Shown here: one piece after another, positions 57,365 through 64,000 of the stretch
How positions within the stretch are numbered: the stretch's first letter is position 1
Layout of the letters: each line of letters begins with the position of its first letter
Assembly: GCF_014764385.1 (NCBI RefSeq)
Contig: NZ_CP061714.1
Coordinates: 2,790,001-2,854,000 of the forward strand
Direction: 5' to 3'
From: Luteimonas sp. MC1825
GTDB taxonomy: Bacteria; Pseudomonadota; Gammaproteobacteria; Xanthomonadales; Xanthomonadaceae
DNA length: 64,000 nt
Translations under genes and position numbers: made by a program
The notes under the pieces: model-generated
The model's input: the letters and a program-made list of their open reading frames with translations, nothing else
The model's database searches: none
What the model was told of the DNA's origin: nothing

Positions 57365-57607
57365 ATGGGCAGTTTCAGCATCTGGCATTGGATCATCGTG
57401 CTGGTGGTCGTGCTGCTGATCTTCGGCACCAAGCGCCTGCGCGGCGCCGGCCGCGACCTGGGCGAAGCGGTGAAGGGCTTCAAGAAGGGCATGTCCGACG
57501 ACGACGACAAGCCGGCCGGCCAGCTCGGCGACCAGTCGCGCCCGAGTGACCAGTCGCGCGAAAGCGACAAGGCCCCCGACCAGCACGACGACAGCGTCAA
57601 GCGCTGA
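57365..57607 (+). CDS. tatA: Twin-arginine translocase subunit TatA
   Basis: This 80-residue protein begins [21 protein letters not shown], one membrane helix followed by the amphipathic [20 protein letters not shown] and an acidic/Ser tail. TatA multimers form the transport path for folded proteins across the inner membrane. It is first in a tatABC operon. Confidence 0.97.
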   Translation: MGSFSIWHWIIVLVVVLLIFGTKRLRGAGRDLGEAVKGFKKGMSDDDDKPAGQLGDQSRPSDQSRESDKAPDQHDDSVKR

Positions 57608-57638
57608 GCCCCCGGGCCGGCGCTTCGCGAACGCACAC

Positions 57639-58127
57639 ATGTTCGACCTCGGCTTTGGCGAGTTGCTGCTGATCGCAGTGGTCGCCCTGGTGGTCCTCGG
57701 CCCCGAACGGCTGCCCAAGGCGGCGCGCTTCGCCGGGCTATGGGTGCGCCGTGCGCGTGCGCAGTGGTATTCGGTGAAGTCCGAACTCGAGCGCGAACTC
57801 GCCGCCGAGGAGCTGAAACGCAGCATCCACGAGACCCGCGAAGCCGCGGGCAGCCTGCGCGACCGCGTGCGCGCCGGCGGCGACGAGATGCAGCGCGATT
57901 TCGAACGCATGCGCGATGAAGTCAGCGACGCGATCGAGCCGTGGGCACACCCCGCAGCGCCCGCTGCGGCGGCCGACGCGGACCCGGAGCCGGCGGATGC
58001 GCACGGGCCCGCACGCGACGTCGCCCACGACGCGCCGGTGCGCGGAGACGACGCGTCGGATCCGGGCGCCAGCAACGGCGACGCGCCCCCTGCCGCGGGA
58101 GACGCGCATGTCCGCGGAGACCGATAG
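57639..58127 (+). CDS. tatB: Twin-arginine translocase subunit TatB
   Basis: This 162-residue protein has the TatB start MFDLGFGELLLIAVVALVVLG, then amphipathic and coiled helical regions and a long Ala/Asp/Pro tail. It forms the substrate receptor with TatC. Its 3' end overlaps the tatC start by 20 bases. Confidence 0.96.
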   Translation: MFDLGFGELLLIAVVALVVLGPERLPKAARFAGLWVRRARAQWYSVKSELERELAAEELKRSIHETREAAGSLRDRVRAGGDEMQRDFERMRDEVSDAIEPWAHPAAPAAAADADPEPADAHGPARDVAHDAPVRGDDASDPGASNGDAPPAAGDAHVRGDR

Positions 58128-58863
58128 CGGCGAAAGCCAGCTGTTCGACCACCTGCTGGAGCTGCGTGCGCGCATCATCCGCGGACTGATGGGGCTGGGC
58201 GTGGCGCTGCTGGCCATGCTGCCGTTCGCCAACCGCCTGTATGCGTGGCTGGCGCAGCCGCTGATCGACAAGCTGCCCGAAGGCGCGCACCTGATCGCGG
58301 TCGAAGTCGCCTCGCCGTTCTTCGCTCCCCTCAAGCTCGCGTTCTTCGCCGCGCTGGTGGTGAGCATGCCGTGGCTGCTGTACCAGGCCTGGGCGTTCGT
58401 GGCGCCGGGTCTGTACCGCCGCGAGAAGCGCCTGGCGCTGCCGCTGCTCGCGACGTCCCTGCTGCTGTTCTATACCGGCTGCGCGTTCGCGTTCTTCGTG
58501 GTGCTGCCGTCGGTGTTCAGCTTCCTCACCGCGGTGACGCCCGAGGGCGTGGCGATGATGACCGACATCAACGCCTACCTCGATTTCGTGCTGGTGATCT
58601 TCCTGGCGTTCGGCATCAGCTTCGAGCTGCCGGTGGCGCTGGTGATCCTGGTGCTGCTGGGCTGGGTGACGCCGGCGCAGCTGCGCGAGTCGCGCGGCTA
58701 CGCGATCGTCGGCATCTTCGTGCTGGCGGCGGTGATCACCCCGCCGGACGTGATCTCGCAGCTGATGCTGGCGATCCCGATGTGCCTGCTGTACGAGGCG
58801 GGGATCCTGGCGGCGCGCGCGGTGTCGCGACGCGCGCCCGCGGCGGGCGACGGCAGCGGCTGA
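58108..58863 (+). CDS. tatC: Twin-arginine translocase subunit TatC
   Basis: This 251-residue protein with six membrane helices binds the twin-arginine signal. The conserved FDHLLELRARIIR start, the PSVFSFLTAVTPEGV loop and AVITPPDVISQLMLAIPMCL are present. ATG 58108 overlaps tatB. The RDD gene ATG overlaps its stop by 1 base. Confidence 0.97.
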   Translation: MSAETDSGESQLFDHLLELRARIIRGLMGLGVALLAMLPFANRLYAWLAQPLIDKLPEGAHLIAVEVASPFFAPLKLAFFAALVVSMPWLLYQAWAFVAPGLYRREKRLALPLLATSLLLFYTGCAFAFFVVLPSVFSFLTAVTPEGVAMMTDINAYLDFVLVIFLAFGISFELPVALVILVLLGWVTPAQLRESRGYAIVGIFVLAAVITPPDVISQLMLAIPMCLLYEAGILAARAVSRRAPAAGDGSG

Positions 58864-59552
58864 TGCGACCCGCCGGCTTCTGGCGGCGCGCCGCGGCGTG
58901 GAGCCTGGATGCCGCGCTGGTCGCGTTGCCGGTGCTGGGCGTTGTCTGGAACCCGCTGCGGCGTTCGATCGGCGCGCTCGGCGCCGCGACCGACACGCTG
59001 CTCGAAGCCACCGCCCTGCGCATGGCCGACGCGCTGCAGACCCTGGAGTCGCCGCTTGCGCTGGCCCAGGGCTGGTTGCGCGACCCGGAACTGCTGGCCG
59101 CGGCACACGGGGTGGAGTCGGCCCTGTCGGCGATGCTGCTGCCGCCGCTGGCGGCGTTCGTGGTCGCCTGGCTGGCGTGGTGCGTCGGCTTCGAGCGCAC
59201 GCCCTGGCAGGCGACGCCCGGCAAGCGCGCGCTCGGCCTGCGCGTGGTGGATGCGGCGGGCCAGCCGCCGGGCATCATGTCCCTGCTGGTGCGCTTCCTC
59301 GCCGGCGGCCTGTCCTGGCTCACGCTCAACCTCGGCCATCTGCTGGCGGCGCTGCCGCCGCGCCATGCCGCGCTGCACGACCGCATCAGCCGGACGCGCG
59401 TGTGCCTGGCCGACGACGCACCGGCGCGCATGCCCGGTTGGGCAGGCGCATGGCTGTGGTTGCTCGCGGCCGCGACGCTCGCGGCAAATATCTGGCTGGT
59501 CTCGGCGGCGGGTGGCGTGCTGCGCGCCGCGCTGCAGCGCGCGCCGGGTTGA
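58863..59552 (+). CDS. RDD-family membrane protein
   Basis: This 229-residue integral membrane protein has the RDD features: FWRRAAAWSLDAALVALPVLG in the first helix, TPGKRALGLRVVDAAG and HAALHDRISRTRV. RDD proteins are of poorly defined transport or accessory function. Its ATG overlaps the tatC stop, so it is co-transcribed with tatABC. Confidence 0.88.
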   Translation: MRPAGFWRRAAAWSLDAALVALPVLGVVWNPLRRSIGALGAATDTLLEATALRMADALQTLESPLALAQGWLRDPELLAAAHGVESALSAMLLPPLAAFVVAWLAWCVGFERTPWQATPGKRALGLRVVDAAGQPPGIMSLLVRFLAGGLSWLTLNLGHLLAALPPRHAALHDRISRTRVCLADDAPARMPGWAGAWLWLLAAATLAANIWLVSAAGGVLRAALQRAPG

Positions 59553-59561
59553 GCCGGCGGG

Positions 59562-60476
59562 TCAGGCGGCGACTTCGTGCCCGCCGCCGGCCGCCGTGTC
59601 CACGCCGCCACCGCAGATGTCGCGCCACATCGCATAGATCACGCCGAACATCACCACGTACAGCGCGACCATCGCCGCGAAATACAGCGGTGCCGCCAGC
59701 ACCATGCCCAGCGCCGGATTGATGAACGAACCCAGCGCCATGAGCAGGGCCACGCCCAGCGCCAGCACGAACAGGGCGATCAGCCCGGCCAACAGCACCG
59801 CCACGGTCAGCACCAGCAGCGGCAACAGGTTCTTCAGCGCGCCCAGCAGGCCATCGGCCAGCGACTGGCCCACGCCCGCGCGGCCCAGCGCGGCCTGGCC
59901 CAGGGCGAGCGAGTACACGCCGTTGAAGAACACCCCAACGATGAACAGCAGCGCGAACAGCGTGCCGGTGCCGCTGGGCAGCGCCGGGATCACCGGTGCC
60001 TCGCCCGGCTCCGCCGACTCCAGCGCCTGCATCACCACCGCCATCTCGGCGAAGAAGTCGCCGCCGAACGCCAGCGCGATGGCACCGAACAGCAGCAGGC
60101 CGAGCACGAGCACCAGCAGCAGCACCCCGATCACCCGGCCCGCGCCCTGGCCCGCCTGGAAGATCTGGAAGATCGAGGTGGCGTGCACCGGCGCGCCGGA
60201 CTCGTTGGCGTGCAGCAGGCGCAGGTAGCCGGCGAAGAGCGGGCCCATGACCAGCAGCGAATACAGCACCGAAAAGCCGAGCAGCCCCACGGTCGCCGTC
60301 GCGCTGACCGCTCCCATGCCACCCTGCACCACGATCTGCACCAGGGTGGGCACCAGCGCGACCAGCATCAGCAGCCCGGCGCCGCCGAACACCGCCTTCG
60401 GATTGCCACCCCCCTGGTTGATCGCCTGCTTCAGCCAGCCGAAACCCGCAATCGGGCCCATCGCGCGCGTGGTCAT
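59562..60476 (-). CDS. BPSS1780-type multi-pass membrane protein
   Basis: This 304-residue inner-membrane protein has about six to seven helices (ALVPTLVQIVVQGG, VIGVLLLVLVLGLLLFGAIAL, VAVLLAGLIALFVLALGVALL). The start MTTRAMGPIAGFGWLKQA fits the BPSS1780 membrane-protein family. A GGGGAAAGG site supports ATG 60476 over an in-frame ATG at 60515. The function is unknown. It is convergent with the tatC-RDD unit. Confidence 0.75.
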   Translation of the reverse strand: MTTRAMGPIAGFGWLKQAINQGGGNPKAVFGGAGLLMLVALVPTLVQIVVQGGMGAVSATATVGLLGFSVLYSLLVMGPLFAGYLRLLHANESGAPVHATSIFQIFQAGQGAGRVIGVLLLVLVLGLLLFGAIALAFGGDFFAEMAVVMQALESAEPGEAPVIPALPSGTGTLFALLFIVGVFFNGVYSLALGQAALGRAGVGQSLADGLLGALKNLLPLLVLTVAVLLAGLIALFVLALGVALLMALGSFINPALGMVLAAPLYFAAMVALYVVMFGVIYAMWRDICGGGVDTAAGGGHEVAA

Positions 60477-60527
60477 GCCTTTCCCCGTTCCCAGCGTATC
60501 CGTGGCGGTCGCCACGCAGGCGACATT

Positions 60528-61286
60528 CTACTGGACGGCCGCCTGCCCGACGGCCCCGCCGCGCCGCGCGTGGCGCACGAAGCGACGCAGCACGTCGCGC
60601 GCGCGCGGTGCCGCCCTGACCGCGTCGCGCACCGCCACCGGGTCGTGGCCCTCGCCGGCCAGCGCATCGCGGCGGGCATGGATGTAGCCGCGCATGTGGG
60701 TGCCGCTGAACTCGGGGTGGAACTGCACGCCCCAGGCCGCATCGCCCCAGCGGAACGCGTGGCAATCGTCGAGCGCGGACGCCGCCAGCACGGTGGCGCC
60801 GTCGGGCGGCGCCAGCACGCTCTGCAGGTGCGTGGCCTGGGCGAGGATGGTCGGCGGCAGGCCCGCGAACAGCGGGTCGTCCGCCGCCTGCGGGTGCAGG
60901 TCCACGGCCACGGTGCCCATCTCGCGGCCGCGCGGGTTGTCGCCGACCGCGCCGCCCAGCGCGTGCGCCAGCAGCTGGTGGCCATAGCAGATGCCGAACA
61001 CCGGGGTACCGGCGCGCGCCGCGGTGCCCAGCCAGTCGGCGCTGCGCTCGCTCCAGTCCTCGCGGTCGCTGACCATCGCGCCGGACCCGGTGACCAGGAT
61101 CCCGGCAAAGCCGCGGTGCGACGGCGGCGTGGCGCCGGCCTGCACGTCGACCACCGTCACTTCGCCGGGCGCGAGCCCCGCCGCGGTGCGGATCCAGTGC
61201 GGGAAGCGGCCGTGGCGGCGCATCGACGCGACCGGGCGGCCGGTCTCGAGGACCAGGAAGGGGGCGTGGCGGCGACTCATCGGCAT
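60528..61286 (-). CDS. Class I glutamine amidotransferase-like protein
   Basis: This 252-residue protein has the GATase triad regions: VFGICYGHQLLAHALGG with the nucleophilic Cys, and WGVQFHPEFSG with His and Glu. This resembles stand-alone GMP-synthase-like amidotransferases that deglutamylate or release ammonia for an unknown partner. It lies 18 bases after the GspE-like gene on the same strand. ATG 61280 is an alternative start. Confidence 0.88.
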   Translation of the reverse strand: MPMSRRHAPFLVLETGRPVASMRRHGRFPHWIRTAAGLAPGEVTVVDVQAGATPPSHRGFAGILVTGSGAMVSDREDWSERSADWLGTAARAGTPVFGICYGHQLLAHALGGAVGDNPRGREMGTVAVDLHPQAADDPLFAGLPPTILAQATHLQSVLAPPDGATVLAASALDDCHAFRWGDAAWGVQFHPEFSGTHMRGYIHARRDALAGEGHDPVAVRDAVRAAPRARDVLRRFVRHARRGGAVGQAAVQ

Positions 61287-61304
61287 TGATCCATGGACAC
61301 GCCG

Positions 61305-63122
61305 CTACTCGCGCGGCGGCAGCACCGAGACGACCTCGGCAATCGTGGTGAGGCCCTGCGCGACCTTCTCGGCGCCGGCCATGCGCAGCGTGCGCAGGCC
61401 TTCCGCGGCACCCGCGCGGGCGAAGCCGGCGAGATCCATGTCGGCGCTGATCTTCGCGCGCAGGGCGGGTGACACCGGCATCAGTTCGTACAGGCCAACC
61501 CGGCCGTAGTAGCCGGTGTTGCGGCATTCCAGGCAGCCGACCGGGCCGAACGGCGTGCCCTCGGGGATGCGCGCACCCTCGCCGAGCAGCGCGCGCCAGT
61601 CGTCCGCAGGCACCTCCGCCGGCGCCTTGCAGTGCGGGCACAGCGTGCGCACCAGGCGCTGCGCCAGCACGCCGTTGAGCGTGGACGCGATCAGGTAATG
61701 CGGCAGGCCGAGGTCGAGCAGGCGCGTGACCGCCGAGGGCGCATCGTTGGTGTGCAGCGTGGACAGCACCAGGTGGCCGGTCAGCGAGGCCTGCACCGCC
61801 ATCTGCGCGGTGTCGAGGTCGCGGATCTCGCCGATCATGATGATGTCCGGGTCCTGGCGCAGCAGCGTGCGCACGCCCTGCGCGAAGCCCAGGTCGATGG
61901 CGTTGTGCACCTGCATCTGGTTGAGCTCGGGCGCGATCATCTCGATCGGGTCCTCGACGGTGCACACGTTGAGGTCCGGCGTGGCGAGGCGCTTGAGCGT
62001 CGAGTACAGCGTGGTGGTCTTGCCCGAGCCGGTCGGGCCGGTGACCAGCACGATGCCGTGCGGACGGGTGGTGAGGTCGTTCCAGGCCGCGGCCTCGCCG
62101 GCGTCGAAACCCAGCGCCTCGAGCGGCTTGAACGCGGTATCGGGGTCGAAGATGCGCAGCACGCACTTCTCGCCGAACGCGGTGGGCATGGTGGAGAGGC
62201 GCATCTCGACCTCGCGCCCGCCCGGCGAGCGCGTCTTGATGCGCCCGTCCTGCGGGCGCCGGCGCTCGGCCAGGTCCATGCGCCCGAGCACCTTGACCCG
62301 GCTCACCACGCCCACCATCACCGGCGGCGGCAGTTCGAACACCTTGTGCAGCATGCCGTCGATGCGGAACCGCACCTGGCTGGCCTCGCGCCGCGGCTCG
62401 AGGTGGATGTCGCTGGCGCGCTGCTCGTAGGCGTACTGCAGCAGCCAGTCGACGATGTGCACCACGTGCTGGTCGTCGGCGTTGACGTCGCCCGCGCGGC
62501 CCAACTCGACCAGCTGCTCGAAGCTCGGCAGCCCGGCGTCGCCACCCTCGCGGTTGTCGCGCGCGCCGCGCACCGAGCGCGTGACGCCGTGGAACTCCAT
62601 CGCATAGCGGCCGATGTCGAGCGGGTTGGCGACCACCAGCGAGACTTCGCGGCGCAGCAGGCGTTGCAGGTCCGGCAACCAGGCGGTATCCAGCGGCTCG
62701 CTGGTCGCGAGCACCGCGTGTGTCGGGGTGACTTCGACGGCAAGGATGCGGTGGCGCCGCGCGTAGGCCTGCGATACCAGCGCCGTGGTCACCGCCACGT
62801 CGACGCGGGTCGGATCGATGCGCAGGTAGGGCAGCCCACACACACCGGCCAGCCACTGCGACAGCCGTTCGAGGCTGAGGTCGGTCCCCACCGGCACGCG
62901 CGCGGGCAGCTTGAGGTTGGCGAGCAGCACCAGCGGATGGATGCCGTCCAGCGCGCGCGCCTGGCGCGACGCGGTGCGCGCGCGCTCGGCATCGTTCTCC
63001 GCAAGCAGGCCGTCGGCGACCAGCGCGGCAAGCACCGGCTCCAGTGCCAGGCGCCCCTGCGGCAGGCGTGCGGGCGAGGGCGTGGCGGCGTGTTCGCGAA
63101 AGGGAGAAGGCGGCTGCAACAT
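61305..63122 (-). CDS. GspE/PilB-type secretion ATPase
   Basis: This 605-residue protein has an N-terminal region with a GspE-N-like fold ([13 protein letters not shown]), the ASDIHLEPR Asp box, Walker [14 protein letters not shown], the EDPIEM and [10 protein letters not shown] motifs and a tetracysteine zinc module (LCPHCKAP, then [10 protein letters not shown]). These features fit the ATPase of type II secretion or type IV pili. No gsp or pil partner is adjacent (downstream is the amidotransferase, upstream divergent glyQ), so it appears to be a stand-alone copy or the first gene of a split cluster. Confidence 0.9.
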   Translation of the reverse strand: MLQPPSPFREHAATPSPARLPQGRLALEPVLAALVADGLLAENDAERARTASRQARALDGIHPLVLLANLKLPARVPVGTDLSLERLSQWLAGVCGLPYLRIDPTRVDVAVTTALVSQAYARRHRILAVEVTPTHAVLATSEPLDTAWLPDLQRLLRREVSLVVANPLDIGRYAMEFHGVTRSVRGARDNREGGDAGLPSFEQLVELGRAGDVNADDQHVVHIVDWLLQYAYEQRASDIHLEPRREASQVRFRIDGMLHKVFELPPPVMVGVVSRVKVLGRMDLAERRRPQDGRIKTRSPGGREVEMRLSTMPTAFGEKCVLRIFDPDTAFKPLEALGFDAGEAAAWNDLTTRPHGIVLVTGPTGSGKTTTLYSTLKRLATPDLNVCTVEDPIEMIAPELNQMQVHNAIDLGFAQGVRTLLRQDPDIIMIGEIRDLDTAQMAVQASLTGHLVLSTLHTNDAPSAVTRLLDLGLPHYLIASTLNGVLAQRLVRTLCPHCKAPAEVPADDWRALLGEGARIPEGTPFGPVGCLECRNTGYYGRVGLYELMPVSPALRAKISADMDLAGFARAGAAEGLRTLRMAGAEKVAQGLTTIAEVVSVLPPRE

Positions 63123-63160
63123 CGCTCCGGCATCCGCATGGGGGCGTGCGGGGGCGCCGC

Positions 63161-63166
63161 TATACT
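63161..63166 (+). promoter_or_regulatory. -10 element of glyQ
   Basis: TATACT lies 43 bases before ATG 63210 in the divergent gap with the GspE-type gene. Confidence 0.5.
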
Positions 63167-63209
63167 AGCGCGCCCCGCCACGCGGCCTTTCCACGGGCAC
63201 CGAACGCGC

Positions 63210-64000
63210 ATGACCGCACCGACCTTCCAGCAGCTGATCCAGCGGCTCAACGAATTCTGGGCCGCGCAGGGCTGCGTGCTGATCCAGCCGCTCGACCTGG
63301 AGGTGGGTGCCGGCACCTTCCATCCCGCGACCTTCCTGCGCTCGCTGGGCCCGGAGCCGTGGAATGCCGCCTACGTGCAGCCCTGCCGCCGCCCCACCGA
63401 CGGCCGCTATGGCGAGAATCCCAACCGCCTGCAGCGCTACTACCAGTACCAGGTGGCGATGAAGCCCAGCCCCGACAACATCGTCGAGCTGTACTTCGAC
63501 TCGCTGAAGAGCCTGGGCGTGGACCCGCTGGTGCACGACCTGCGCCTGGTCGAGGACAACTGGGAGTCGCCGACGCTGGGTGCCTGGGGCCTCGGTTGGG
63601 AAGTCTGGCTCAACGGCATGGAAGTCACCCAGTTCACCTGGTTCCAGCAGGCGGGTGGCATGGAGTGCCGGCCGGTGCTCGGCGAGATCACCTACGGCCT
63701 CGAGCGCCTGTGCATGTACCTGCAGAACGTCGACAACGTGTTCGACATCGTGTGGACGCACGGCCCCGACGGCACGCCGGTGACCTACCGCGATGTGTAC
63801 CACCAGAACGAAGTCGAGCAGAGCACCTACAACTTCGAACACGCCGACGTCGCCGAGCTGTTCCACCGCTTCGACGCCTGCGAGGCCGAGGCACTGAAGC
63901 TGGTCGCGCTGGACCTGCCGCTGCCGGCCTACGAGCAGGCGATGAAAGCCAGCCACAGCTTCAACATGCTCGACGCGCGCCGCGCGATCGGCGTCACCGA
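63210..64000 (+). CDS. glyQ: Glycyl-tRNA synthetase alpha subunit, 5' part (runs off window)
   Basis: From ATG 63210 the frame is open to the window end (263 codons) and encodes [51 protein letters not shown] and [19 protein letters not shown], the GlyQ catalytic core of the tetrameric alpha2-beta2 enzyme. Only about 40 residues should be missing beyond the window. glyS presumably follows. Confidence 0.97.
   Translation, partial: MTAPTFQQLIQRLNEFWAAQGCVLIQPLDLEVGAGTFHPATFLRSLGPEPWNAAYVQPCRRPTDGRYGENPNRLQRYYQYQVAMKPSPDNIVELYFDSLKSLGVDPLVHDLRLVEDNWESPTLGAWGLGWEVWLNGMEVTQFTWFQQAGGMECRPVLGEITYGLERLCMYLQNVDNVFDIVWTHGPDGTPVTYRDVYHQNEVEQSTYNFEHADVAELFHRFDACEAEALKLVALDLPLPAYEQAMKASHSFNMLDARRAIGVT

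Noticed and set aside
59386..62856. Open frame of 1156 codons on the minus strand over several genes
   Set aside because: It overlaps three clear genes in another frame of the same strand and contains no recognisable domain.

Overview
This is a strongly GC-rich chromosomal window with tightly packed genes. The gene content (Xanthomonad-type ECF sigma/kinase pair, CrbS/CrbR with acs, DcaP porin, tatABC, mutM, plsB, rdgC) and -10 elements placed right at start codons point to a gammaproteobacterium of the Lysobacter/Luteimonas/Xanthomonas group (Lysobacteraceae/Xanthomonadaceae). The genus is inferred, not proven. There is no rRNA, tRNA, CRISPR array or complete insertion sequence, and no stretch above about 300 bases lacks a gene.

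Layout. 1-1423: the 3' end of parB, then rpmB-rpmG. 1499-13242: an acetate/organic-acid module made of the SSS-type hybrid sensor kinase CrbS, its LuxR-type partner CrbR, acetyl-CoA synthetase, a DcaP-like porin and an MHS-family symporter. Between crbS and crbR sits a foreign, less GC-rich island: a truncated RHS toxin gene with an in-frame stop and a zincin-like tip, plus a candidate secreted immunity protein. 13293-23050: housekeeping and signalling genes (EF-hand protein, fatty-acid desaturase, mutM, ECF sigma factor plus Ser/Thr kinase with TPRs, tdk, rep, an e(P4)-like phosphatase).

23200-46652: a non-flagellar type III secretion (T3SS) locus with its satellite genes. The minus strand carries sctV-sctD-needle/rod-sctI-sctJ-sctK-sctL-sctN-sctO-sctP followed by an SLT/EF-hand/LysM/LysM/M23 wall-remodelling protein. 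A FliO-like gene is divergent from a PAS-histidine kinase/FixJ-type regulator pair that leads into sctQ-R-S-T; sctU is convergent with sctT. No secretin (sctC) is in the window. SctR has an Ala/Pro-rich insert of about 130 residues, and SctQ has a strong internal start. Four genes around the locus share an otherwise unexplained two-block promoter (CTAGGGTTGGCCCC-like box, 25-26 bases, then TANNNT). This marks out a regulon whose members are good candidates for secreted or accessory T3SS proteins.

46712-64000: housekeeping genes again (plsB, a YdcH-like gene, ttcA, rdgC, a YgjP-type metallopeptidase, an alpha/beta hydrolase, hemH, a SYLF-domain protein, tatABC, an RDD protein, a glutamine amidotransferase, a GspE-type ATPase), ending in the 5' part of glyQ.

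The most unusual material is the T3SS locus: its flagellar-type FliO homologue, the absent secretin, the enlarged SctR loop, its own two-component system and the shared promoter motif. The broken RHS toxin/immunity island is the second point of interest.
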